In this document: positions 11,587-21,690 of the stretch, in pieces | Numbering within the stretch: position 1 is the first letter of the stretch | How the letters are laid out: each line of letters starts with the position of its first letter | From: Dasypus novemcinctus | Lineage: Eukaryota; Chordata; Mammalia; Cingulata; Dasypodidae | Reading direction: 5' to 3' | Assembly (NCBI RefSeq): GCF_030445035.2 | Contig: NC_080701.1 | Coordinates: 26,814,798-26,878,797 of the forward strand | DNA: 64,000 nucleotides | Notes under the pieces: generated by a model | Told to the model about the DNA's origin: nothing | The model's database searches: none | The model's input: only the letters and a program-made list of their open reading frames with translations | Made by a program: the position numbers and the translations under genes

Positions 11587-11925
11587 TTGATTGCTGAGTG
11601 TTGGGGCCACCTTAGACTTTGTGCCCGAGGTGAGTGCTTCCCTCCCCTCACCCTAGCCCTGGCCTCCCAGAGCCAGGGCATGGTGACAGTGCTCTGTGCG
11701 GTCCCTGCCCAGAGGCCGGAAAGGGGAAATGACTCTCCCTGCCGCTCTTTGCTGCTCCCATCTGCTCCGCTTTTTTGGGCCGAGTGGAATGGAGCCGGCT
11801 CTGAGTCACCCTACGTGCCCATTGCAGGCGCAGAGCGGGGGCGGCTGCAGCTGTCAGCCACTCTTCACCCTGCTCTGGCCTCCTGGCCTGCTCTGGAGCA
11901 CAGCTCTCCACCGAGCTAAATAATC
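11587..11925. other. GC-rich unique intergenic stretch
   Basis: About 60% GC with open frames on both strands but no recognisable domain, splice pattern or repeat. Could be a conserved element or decayed repeat; undetermined. Confidence 0.3.
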
Positions 11926-12540
11926 ATGCAGCACATCACACGCTTTGTTAGAAAAGACTCACGCAAGTTAGGCTCTCCCGGCTTTATTGAGCCATTTGTG
12001 AACCGGGCAACTTCCCACTTGGAAAGTAGAAGGGAGCTTGGCAGCGGGCATGGAAGGGGCTTGGCATCGGGCAAACACAGAAGCAAGGGAGGAAACTCTT
12101 TGGCTATTGTAGAGTGTCCATTTTACATGGGGGAAGGGGCGGTCCTTACAGAGTGGGGAGCAGATGTGCATTGGTTAGGGCATGGTGTGCCTGTCCATCC
12201 TCATCTACTGGATCACAACTGCTTTATCACCAGGTGTTGCTTCTCTGTAACTCTTTAGGGTCCCTTCCATTTTCTCGAATGTTCTTGTAGGTCAATTGTT
12301 TTTATCTTCTGGAAAATCCCTTCTCAGAAAGGGGTCCCTCCCAACACTGTCCAATGCAGGTGGCCCTTTTATTTTACTTAGCACCACCCTTGTACCAGGA
12401 AGTTCAAAAGAGGCAAGGATCAACTCCATTTTCCTTCCCTAGAGACTTGAGTTTCACACCAGGATTTCACCATTCTTCAGTCACTTTCTGGCATGGAAGC
12501 CTGCTTTGGGATGTAAATGACAGAAAAAGTCATCAGTAAT
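11926..12540 (-). mobile_element. Candidate old LTR
   Basis: Contains CCGGCTTTATTGAGCC, the reverse of a CAATAAAG polyadenylation region, near one end and promoter-like AT/GC alternation beyond. The layout suggests a minus-strand LTR, but I could not place ends, family or TSD. Confidence 0.3.
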
Positions 12541-13179
12541 AAACCCAACTGACTTGTGGATTCTTTTCTTCTTGGTGGTATACAGGGGTTCCCACTCTGG
12601 GGGGTGGCCAGAGTAGTTGTGTGTCCTGGCCGCCTACCATGGCGCTCGCCCTTCACCTTTGAGGCATGCCTGACCTAAGCAAAGCCAACCAGAGTCCTTA
12701 TCTGGGGCTACTGAGGAAAGTGGCCTCTTGTGTCTGGAGTAACAATTCTAGAAGGATGTGGCTCTGGGGCCCATCACAGCCAAAGAGAATGAGGCTGGTG
12801 AGTCCTGGAGCCCGTTGGTCTATCATGTGGTCCACTCCTCCTTCCCATGTACATGAGCCAATGACCTGTTTTTGCTCAAGTTATGTCTCTTTCACTTGCA
12901 ATGCCAAGAATCGCAAGTCAGTTGTGAGAAGTACCTACATGAACAAAAGCCTATTATTTTCTCTACCCTGAGGACAGACTATAGGTCCTAGAAAATTAAT
13001 CCATGACAGGAGACCTCAAATCAGTTCTTCAGGGCACATCTTCCTTTTCCACACGTAAGTTAAACTGCTTAAGAAAATAAATTCGAACAAATATAAATAG
13101 AAGCATGGTATAGTTTGACAATTTAAAACAACAATATTTTGAAACTTAATAATTTTGAAACCAAGCAATCTTAATACAG
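12541..13179. other. Intergenic, possible ancient repeat
   Basis: 12640-12960 resembles a common old mammalian repeat (phrases CCTGACCTAAGCAAAGCC and GAGCCAATGACC), but I cannot name it. The rest shows nothing. Confidence 0.3.
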
Positions 13180-13329
13180 TGTGTCAGTTTGATATTATTT
13201 ATGAATTCCAAAAAGCGATATTGATTATGTTTGTAAACTGGTCTTTTCCTCTGGGTGTGATAATCTTTGATTGTATTAGATTCAGCTGACATGTCGTTGA
13301 TTAAATTATGTTATATTAGGGCTTTGACT

Positions 13330-14742
13330 GAAATTTCAACTAGGCCTAGTGTTGTAGGGTGCCCAAGAGTTACTTCCTGCGAGCCTCCATGTTGCTCAAA
13401 TGTGGCCACTCTCTAAGCCAAGCTCAGCATGTAGATGCATTATCTTCCCCCCAGCATGGGGCATGGGGCATGGGGATGAGCCTCCCTGGTGCTGAGGGAT
13501 TACTACCAATCATCAGCTGGTGACACAACTAGAAAAGACCTTGAATAAAAAGGGGAAATGGTAAAGACAAATGAGTTTATATGGCTAAGAGACTTGAAAA
13601 TGAGTCGGGAGGTCATCAGAGAGGTTGTGCTTATGCACGTCTCAGCAGGATCCCAGACACAGCCAAAGTAGATACAACCCCATGTACTGGTGCTCCTGAG
13701 GGCTATGGAGACACCCAGGTTCTGTGGTCATGGCATTTGGCTCTGAAGTTCAGTGCCTTCTCAGTGGGCCCTCCTTTGGAATTTGTGCTCCTGAGTGTGA
13801 TGGAGTTAGACTCAGATATGACCTTTCTACACAGGCCTCTTCTGTCACTTTTACTGAAACTGTGGTTGGCACTGGGATTGGTGTATACTCAGGAGACTTG
13901 AATCTCTGGACTGGCCATGTGCCAGCTGGGCCCTGAACCTCAGCAGAGTTACAATACCTACTCTCTGGTTCGTTGGACTTACCCTGGTCAGCTAACAGGG
14001 AGGTGAAGATGGTCAACCACCACACCAGGGAACTACAACTGCAAGCAGGAGAATCACATCCATCAACCATGTAGGATCTAAGCCCCCTCTCAATTTAGAG
14101 GTGGAGTGGACATCACCATCCCAGGGTCCACAGGATGGAAGAATAAAATATGGATTAGAGTGGACTTACTGATATTCTACTATAAAACTATTGTGACTAG
14201 TAATTGAAGAAATTGTAGCATTGAGGTGGAGACAGTGGCCACAGTAGTTGCTGAGGGCAGGGAGAGGGAAGAAGAGATGTGATGTGGGGGCATTTTTGGG
14301 ACGTTGAGTTGTCCTAAATGATATTGCAGCGTCAGACACTGGACTTAACATATCCTGCCATAACCCACTGAATGGACTGGGGGAGAGTGTGAACTATGAG
14401 GTAAACTATTATCCACATGGTGCAGCAGTGCTCCAAAATGTGTTCACCAAGTGTGATGAGTGTGCCACAATGATGGGGGAGGTTATTGGTGTGGGAGGAG
14501 TGGGGTGGGGAGGTGGGGGGTTGACGAGAACCTCTTATGCTTTTAATGTAACATTTTTTGAGATGTATATGTCTTCAAAAAATTACAATTTACAAAAATG
14601 ATGGGAGTGAGGGGTGGGGAGTGGGTTATATGGGAACCTCTTATGTTTTTTAATGTAATGTTCTTTGTGATCTATTAACTTTAATAAAAATAAATAAAAA
14701 CAAATAAAAAAATAAAATACAAATACAAATTTTTTAAAGAAG
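13330..14742 (+). mobile_element. 5'-truncated L1 (long 3' UTR) inside LTR X
   Basis: Flanked by 15-bp TSDs: ATTAGGGCTTTGACT (13315-13329) and ATTGGGGCTTTGACT (14743-14757), one mismatch. It contains only 3' UTR sequence of an armadillo L1, with the GGTGTGGGAGGAGTGG G-rich block and two successive ends (14530-14600 and 14625-14742) before an A-rich tail. Homologous to 505-1290 and, reversed, to 61893-62345. Classic target-primed insertion; no coding potential. Confidence 0.92.
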
Positions 14743-15180
14743 ATTGGGGCTTTGACTTGACCACATTATCAAGACATGCAGGGTTGAGTCCCCACCCCCT
14801 TGGTGGCTGATAAAACAGATTCTCACATGGAAGTAGATACACAGAGGATCCTGAGGCCCCGGGAAGAGAGATGAGCCTGCTGGTCTACAGCTGACCTTGT
14901 AGAGAGAACAGAGCAGCTGGGCCCAGAAAGAAATGAGCCCCAGAGAAGAGAGACCAGCCCTGTGCCAGCCTCTGGCTGAGATTGGAAGAGGCTGGGACCA
15001 CAGAGCCTTAAGAGGAAAGAGGAAGGCTAAACCTCGCAGACATCGCCCGCCATCTTGCGTCAACACGTACCAACAAATTTTGGGTGAGGAAGTACCGCTT
15101 ATGGTACCTTGAGTTGGACTCTTCAGGGCCTTGTGACTGTGAGCTGCTACCCCAAATAAATATCCTTTATAAAGCCAACA

Positions 15181-16024
15181 TGCTGCGGCTTGCTCTGTCG
15201 GTGGCGGTGGGGTCTGGCTGCGGACGAGGGGTCGGTCCAGCTTGGGACGAGGGGTCGGTCTCACAGGGGTTGTGTGGTTCGGTTGACGGGGTCACCCGGC
15301 GAAGCCGGCGACAAAGGGGTTGCCCGGAGAAGCAGGTGACGAACTGGGGACAAGGGAGGCCAGGCCCTTGTCGGGGACTCTCAGGACTGGAGGGCGCACG
15401 GCAGAAGAACTACCGCAGAGACGAGGTAAACACGCAGGTCCCATTTTATTGAGGAAGTGGCTACAGTCTTATAGGGGCTGGGGAAGGCTGATTGGTCGAA
15501 GCTTATGCCATGTTCTGATTGGTGGCCGCAAGCAGTTACTGGGGAGAAAGGTCGGTGGGAGGTACTGGAAGGGGGAGGGGTGGTGGTTAGGGATTGGCTG
15601 TTGCTGTTGCTGGGGGAAGTGGCAGGGTTTAGGGATTGGGGGCTGCTGTTGCTGGGGTAGAGGGCAGACTTGAGTTTCCCGCCTTGCCTGGCTGTTGCCG
15701 CTGTCGGGAGAGGGGGGGTGGGGGGGGGTGGGGGGAAAGGGCAGGCTGGAATTTTCCGCCCTGCGCCTGCGCAGGGAGAAAGAAGAAGAAGGGTGCCGCC
15801 CCACAAGGCATCGTGTGGCGCCATTCGGGAGGAGGGGCGGCCGCGGAAGCATGGCTGCCGAGAAGGGGAGACCCGAGGGCACTCTGCGCCCATGCCGAGC
15901 TCCCTTCAGGGGTGGCGGTGAGTCCGACCAGCCACCCTATGATGGGGGCAGCGGCTTTAGGCCTACCGCGGCCGCTCCCCCCGCCAGGCCAGCAAACCAC
16001 ACTTCAGCCTGAGGGGTGACCGCA
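15181..16024 (-). mobile_element. GC-rich solo LTR, class II (betaretrovirus-like) candidate
   Basis: 844-bp insert in LTR X with a perfect 6-bp TSD CCAACA (15175-15180 and 16025-16030). Read on the minus strand it runs TGCGGTCACC...GCCGCAGCA, with TG...CA ends. Minus-strand signals appear in promoter order: several CCAAT boxes (for example CCAAT opposite 15491-15530), TATAAG (opposite 15468-15473) and AATAAA (opposite 15445-15450), then about 265 bp of R/U5-like sequence. A 6-bp TSD is typical of class II ERVs, against 4-5 for most others. CpG density is high, so this copy may be fairly young. No internal viral genes are present. Confidence 0.85.
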
Positions 16025-16069
16025 CCAACAGATTTCCGGTACTTTGCATCAGCAGCCTTTTGGCTGACA

Positions 16070-17042
16070 GGAAAACTGGTTTTATTTTGTTTTGTTCATT
16101 TTCACAAGTAAAACAAGAAGGTATCTGTGCTCTGAAATCGGCTTTGTGGGGAGGAGCGCTGGGGCACGTGTGCCCACAGCCGCCTTTCAGGCTCCTTTGG
16201 TGAGTGCCCCACTGCTTTCCCCACATCGTGCTAAGTGCTGCAGGGGCAAAGGAAGCCAGGCAGGTCTTAGACTCCAAGAAGCTCAAGACGTTCATGAAAA
16301 TCAACAATCTCACATAGTATTATTCTTTCTATTGAAATGCCAGTACAATGTATACCAGGTACCAAAGTAAGCATGATACCGATCCCAGCGTGCAGAAGTT
16401 GTGAAGGAAATGTCAAAATTCGGCTCCATAGGGGTATGGAAAAAAATATCCCAAATGTATGCTCTGGACCATAGTTAGTGGTAATAGTCTGATGATATTA
16501 TCTCACAATCTGTAACAGATGTTCCACAATGGTTGGTGGAGGGTGGTCGTATGGGAATTCTACACATGGGCATAATCACATGTAAGTTCACACTTCTGTA
16601 ATAAAAAATATTTTTAAAAAATGGCTCACTCTGTTCTCAGTTGCACTCAAAAAAATAAACTCAAGCTATAGGCCCTTTTCCTTCTATAGATCATTGAAAG
16701 AATGAAAAATTGTTTTGCTAACTCTCCTAGAAGATGAAACAATTATTTTAAGGGCTTAAAAAATCTTCCCGTTATTCACTATTATGTTATATTTTATTAT
16801 AATGCAACATAATTTAAAAGAATATTATATTGCTATTATGCATGTATTCTATCCCTGAAATGAACTGAGTTAACAACAACAAATTGGCTCCACAACTCTT
16901 GAACCCTGCAGCCAGATCTAGTAGATAAAAAAAGGTCAGAGAATGGAAGAGTTGTGGGCAGGTGCTATTTCCTTTACTTCCAGCCTAGAGAGGGGACGTT
17001 TACAGTCTAATTCAAGAGCTTGAGGCGAGTTTCTCACATTTG
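16070..17042. other. Intergenic; old MIR-like and L1-end fragments
   Basis: 16225-16350 resembles an ancient SINE/L2 block (GTGCTAAGTGCTGCAGGGGC). 16430-16622 resembles an L1 3' end (GGACCATAGTTAGTGGTAAT, then an A-rich tail). The remainder (16623-17042) shows no feature. Confidence 0.45.
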
Positions 17043-17940
17043 GGAGACCTGGAGGCATGGCATTAGCTTTCTGGGTCTGGGTGGCTTCAAACAACAGAGA
17101 TTTATTCTCTCATGGTTTTGGAGGCGAGAAGTCCAAAATCAAGATGTCGGCAGGGACGTGCTCCCTCTCAAGGCAGGTAGTCTTCCTTGACTCTCTTAGC
17201 TTCTGGGGTGGTCGGCAATCCTGGCATTCCTTGGCTCGTGGCAGCGTAATCCAGTCTCTGTCCCCAGCTTCCCGTGGCCGACTTCTCCCCCCATGTCTCT
17301 AGCCTCTGAGTGGCCTCTCCTCTGTGTGTCGTACTGGATTTAGGGACCACCCGACTCCAGCAGGACCTCATCTTAACTAACTACACCTATGTTCTAGTTT
17401 GCCGAAATGCAGAAACCATGAAATGTGTCGGCTTTTAACCGTGGGGGTTTACTACCTTACAAGCGCACAGTTTTGAGGCTGAGGGAGACGTCTAAATCAA
17501 GGCATCATCAGGCTATGCTTTCTTCCTGAAGACCAGCTGCTGGCCATCCTGGACTCTTCCATGGCAAGGCCTCAAGGCCCATGGCAGTGTCTGCTGGTCT
17601 CCCCTTCTCTTTCGGGTTTCCTTGCTTTCAGCTTCTTGCTTCAGGGGCTTTCCCTCTCCCTTGTCTGAATTTCATTCTCTTATAAAAGACTCCAGTAAGA
17701 GGATTAAGACTCACCCAGGGCCACGCCTTAACTGAAGTAACCTCATCAAACGGTCCTACTTACAATAGGTTCATACCCACAGGAATGGATTAGCTTTAAG
17801 AGCACACTTTTCTGGGATCCATAGAGCTTCAGACCATCACAATCTGTAAAGACCCTATTTCCAAATAAGGTCACATTTTGAAGTTCTGAGTGGACATGAA
17901 TTCTGGGGGGACCACGATTCATTCTGGCACAGATGGTGAC
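17043..17940. mobile_element. Ancient LTR-like repeat split by a younger LTR
   Basis: 17043-17389 and 17842-17940 are collinear parts of a widespread old mammalian repeat (AGAAGTCCAAAATCAAGATG, then CCTATTTCCAAATAAGGTCA and a TTCTGGGGGGACCAC end). The gap is exactly the LTR at 17390-17841. I cannot name the family reliably. Confidence 0.65.
17390..17841 (-). mobile_element. Solo LTR, second xenarthran family
   Basis: On the minus strand it runs TGTGATGGTCTGAAGC...AAACTAGAACA (TG...CA), with a TTTTATAAGAG TATA-like box midway. Its insertion cleanly interrupts the older repeat around it. The 5-bp flanks (ACCTA/ATCTG) are only partly alike, so the TSD has decayed or I misplaced an end. Confidence 0.7.
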
Positions 17941-19057
17941 TCAGGCCTAAGAAAACTAAGGTGCCCCACGACAGCAGGATAGCTCCAGTGGCGCTGAGAC
18001 TTGCCACACTCCAGAGCTTCTCACGGAGAGGCACGCAGGGGCCACGCTGAAGACAGAGCTCCTGCGTTGATTCATCCTGGTTCCATCAAAGAAGGAAGCC
18101 AGAGAGACCAAGCGAACTGAGCCGAGGTGAGACCAAATCCAAAGGTTGAGGAAGGAATGGCAAGCAACCCTGGGAATGGAGGTGCTTCCTTCTGGCCAAG
18201 GGGATGCGGGAAAGAGGCCCCTGGTGATTGGAATCTCTCCAGAATCTAAGAAAGGTCCTCACAAGAGTCTGCTGAACTTGAGAGCATGGACCCACACAGC
18301 CACCACCACGTAAGGACAGTCTGATACACTTTGCTCTCCTCTGTTCCTCTCCTCCACCCTAATGGTAACCAAAATCACAGAGGGAGGTGGGGAAGGAGAC
18401 AACACACACTTCTCTCAAATCCTGCCTACAACAGGCCTTACCATGGGAAACAAAGGGAAAATCTTAACTTTGAATGAAGATCCAAGTATTTGATGACTAC
18501 ATTAGACCAATCTCATTTCTGAGAAGTTATAGTGACTGCAGGCCTGACTTTTTTCCTGAGTCAGGAGAAAAGCCAGAGGGCTGCCCGATTTTCCACCCAA
18601 GGGCAGGGATGATTACCTTTCATGAATAAATTTGAGAGGCCTTTGGGAGAGAAAATCAAGTTTCCTTTGAGAACATCCCATGTGCCAGCAGTTAACAAAA
18701 GCTTATAATGTAATAGTGTCTTTTAAGAGCTAAATACCAAAAAATAAGTACAATGGAAGTAGCTCTTATCCAACATAAATCACTTACTAAGTGTGCAGAG
18801 CAGTTCTTGGGAAGACAAATATTGATATCGTAAGAAGGAAGAGCCAGACAAACATGAACGACTGAGCCTGGCTGCCCCGGACAGCTGTCAATTAGAGTAT
18901 GCTCTGCTTGCTAAGGGAAGCGTTGGCAGCACAGGTGTGCCATCCATAATAGGTGGAGAGCAGCCAAGGCAAAGAAACCTCATACTTCTTTTAGCTATTT
19001 GTTTTCTTTCACTGTTTTTATTTTATCAGTTGCTGTTGTTTCTCAAATAGAAGGCCA
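17941..19057. other. Intergenic, no feature recognised
   Basis: Unique-looking sequence. No gene, clear repeat or conserved motif visible. Confidence 0.4.
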
Positions 19058-19156
19058 TTTTTTTTTTTTTTTTTTTTTAGGAAATGCTGAGGATTGAACC
19101 CGAGGTCTCATACATGGGAGGCAGGCACATGACCACTGAGCTACGCCCACTCCCCT
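19058..19156 (-). mobile_element. SINE monomer, tRNA-Ala-like, DAS lineage
   Basis: Only the tRNA-related unit and a T-run (poly-A on the minus strand). On the minus strand it reads GTAGCTCAGTGGTCATG and then GGGTTCAATCC, close to tRNA-Ala. Flanked by AAGGCCA (19051-19057 and 19157-19163). The anticodon loop and acceptor pairing are decayed, so not a functional tRNA. Confidence 0.9.
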
Positions 19157-19163
19157 AAGGCCA

Positions 19164-19839
19164 ATTTTTTATTCCGACAAAAAGAACTGTTGAAAGCTCA
19201 TAAACAACCACAAGTAGAAATTAAAAACTTTTGGAGACTCAGAACTATTCCAACAAGGTCATACTTGGAGTCATGTTTAATTGACTCCAATGTTTTTTTT
19301 GGACACAATTTCTTTTTTATTTTCCTTTTTTGCTTTTTAATCCAAATGACATAGAATGTGGAAAGAGGAACCAGAGGGGAAGAAACATGATTATGAAGTT
19401 ACTGTCTTCCTACAAGAGTTTGTCTAGCTCTTTCAACCAACATTCACCAGTAGAACGAGTGATGGGAAGAATCGTTATTATAAAATAGTCTTGTCTTGGC
19501 CACTACTCAGTCCCCCTCTCTCCAATAACCCTCCTTGCAGGACACCTATCATCTGCTTATACTTCATACCCTCCTCGCAGAAGGACACCCATCGTCTGCT
19601 TATACTTCATACCACCAGAAGAGGAGAATATATCAGGACATCCCCAGAATTCTGAGAGTGAAATGAAGAAGACTCTGAAGGCAATGGGTGAAAGTTCCCA
19701 TCCAGGGTCTGGTCTGTGGATGTGAAACTGTGGAGTTTTAGCGAAAACACTTCTACTGTATTAATCTCTGTCAGAAGAAAGAAAGAGTTAGCAGAAGCTA
19801 TGGAATATTAGCCTGAAGTCCACAAAAAAGGGAGAGGCC
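19164..19839. other. Intergenic with a ~42-bp tandem duplication
   Basis: Two adjacent copies of a ~42-bp unit (19529-19569 and 19570-19612) share ATCTGCTTATACTTCATAC with small differences. The rest is unique. Confidence 0.5.
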
Positions 19840-20568
19840 TGTGGCAATTTGAAATTATTTTATGAATCCCAAAAAGAGAAAAATTATGTTTGTAAACGAA
19901 TCTATTCCTCTGGGTATGATACCCTTTGATTGCATTAAATTCAGTTGAGGGATCTTTGATTAGATGACTTGATGAGATTGCTTTAGGGCTTCAGATTGGA
20001 CTACATCAGATCAGTGAGGCATGATTCAGGTTGAGTCCCTGCTCCCTTGCTGGGTCTGATAAAAATGGACTCATGTGGACAAGCATAGAAAGGAGGGGGA
20101 GAAAAGGAAACAGTTATATTTGATTCTGCAGTGTGAGAGAGGATTGCTTAAGCACAAAGCCCCCAAGAGGCTGGGCCCACAGAGCAGCTCAAGAGGAGAC
20201 CAGCCCTGATAGATGCCTGATAGCTTACAGCTCAACTTGGGAAGAGAGCAGAACAGCCGAGACTAATAGAGGAGGCCCAGAAAGAGACAAGTCCTATGCC
20301 AGCTTGCCACTGAAGTCGGGAAGAAAGTAGAGCAGCTGAGCCTGAGAGAGGAAGCCCAGAGGGGAAGGTAGAGACCAGGTGGAGATCACCCGCCATCTTG
20401 CTTTAACACATGGCAGCTGACTTTGGTGGGAAAGTACCTCTTACTGTGCCTTGAGAGGGACTTTTCACAGCCTTGGAACTGTAAGCTTTTACCTCAAATA
20501 AATACCCTTTATAAAATCCAACAGTTTTCTGATACTTTGCTTTGGCAGCCCTTCGGCAAACTAAAACA
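19840..20568 (+). mobile_element. LTR family X, copy 2
   Basis: Starts TGTGGCAATTTGAAATTATT and ends GGCAAACTAAAACA. Contains CCCGCCATCTTGC (about 20389-20401), the AATAAA signal (20497-20502) and the conserved CCTTTATAAAATCCAACAG block. About 730 bp, the longest copy here; diverged from copy 1 in the middle. Confidence 0.8.
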
Positions 20569-21019
20569 AGGACCCAGCTCTTTGAGGGGAGAGTTTGCAG
20601 GAACAGCCTGCAAGAGCAGAGTGGTGGCCTTGGTGGTTGGAACCACATAATGACAGACTAGCCTGTCCTTCAGAACTCTGGGACCACAGGCCATTCATGT
20701 GGAACAGACCCTCCTTGTTCAGATTCCACATTCACCCAGCAACATTCTGATTTTGTTTTTTGTTTTTGTTTCTTTTGTCTTTCATTTTGGAGTGCTGCAG
20801 AGTCTGTTGCTGGGTCATTATGTTTCTCAGTACAAAATGAAGTTATCGTTCAAGCTTTATAGCATAGATGTGTTTTCACCAAAACTCCTTGACCATGTAT
20901 CCCAGGAACAGTTCTTGCTGGAGTTTCTCAGATGGGAACTTCCACCTATTGCATGTATTGGTCTCTTGGAAGCATCAATAAGAACTTCCTGAAGACAGGT
21001 ACACGCTGTTAGTTTTATT
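20569..21019. other. Intergenic, no feature recognised
   Basis: Unique-looking sequence with a T-rich run near 20752-20785. A 97-codon open frame (20699-20992) has no recognisable domain. Confidence 0.35.
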
Positions 21020-21690
21020 TACTGATGTGTAGCCTCACACCTAGCATGGTGCCTGGTACATAGTGAGTTTTCAATAATTTCATTGGGTAAATACAATGCA
21101 ATAGTTAACTTTTTGCTGAAGACTATGCTCAATACTTTACATGAATTATCAGCTTAAATTATGACAACAGCCCTTTGATTTTTTAAAAAGATTATTTATT
21201 TATTTATTTATTTTTAATTTCTCTCCCCTTCCCCCGCCCCCCGCAGTTGTCTGCTTTCTGTGTCCATTCGCTGTGTGTTCTTCTGTGACCACTTCTATCC
21301 TTATCAGTGGTACCTGGAATCTGTGTTTCTTTTTGTTGCGTCATCTTGTTGTGTCAGCTCTCCCTGTGTGCGGCACCATTCCTGGGGAGGCTGCGCTTTC
21401 CTTCACGCTGGGTGGCTCCCCTTACAGGGCACACTCCTTGTGCATGGGGCTCCCCTATGCGGGGGACACCCCTGCATGGCACGGCACTCCTTGCACGCAT
21501 CAGCTCCACATGGGTCAAGGAGGCCCTAGGTTTGAACCGTGGACCTCCCATGTGGTATGCAGACGCCCTATCCATTGGGCCAAGTCCGCTTCCCAAACCC
21601 TTTGAGATAAGCATTATTTTTCACATCATGTTGCAAACAGGGAAACTGAGGCTTGAGTAGTCAGCCCAAGCTCTAGAAACCAACTGCTGC
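21020..21690 (+). mobile_element. MIR split by a DAS SINE
   Basis: MIR order on the + strand: AGCATGGTGCCTGGTACATAG (21043), then ACATGAATTATCAGCTTAAATT, GACAACAGCCCTTTGA, and after the SINE AGATAAGCATTATT and GGGAAACTGAGGCTTGAG. Interrupted by the SINE at 21179-21597. Confidence 0.8.
21179..21597 (-). mobile_element. DAS SINE, long type
   Basis: Minus-strand copy, T-rich tail at the left and tRNA-like head at the right (GGGCCAAGTCCGCTTCCC). TSD CCCTTTGA (21171-21178 and 21598-21605), perfect. Confidence 0.93.

Larger units (their letters stand above)
13180..16069 (+). mobile_element. Xenarthran solo LTR (family X), copy 1, split by two insertions
   Basis: Three pieces: 13180-13329 (TGTGTCAGTTTGATATTATT), 14758-15180 (with GCCATCTTGC and AAATAAATATCC signal region) and 16031-16069 (ending GGCTGACA). 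Removing the L1 and the inner LTR gives about 612 bp, the size of other family members. TG...CA ends and an AATAAA signal support LTR identity. See copies at 19840, 23643, 25316, 32154 and 44177. Confidence 0.88.

Noticed and set aside
15181..16024. CpG island with a GCGCCTGCGCAGG motif as promoter of a cellular gene
   Set aside because: Perfect TSD and TG...CA ends show an LTR insertion; no cellular exon is adjacent.
19058..19156. Possible tRNA-Ala genes (also 42338-42559, 43040-43130, 59748-59841)
   Set aside because: A and B boxes are present, but each copy has a poly-A tail, the anticodon stem is mutated and most have a TSD: SINE monomers.
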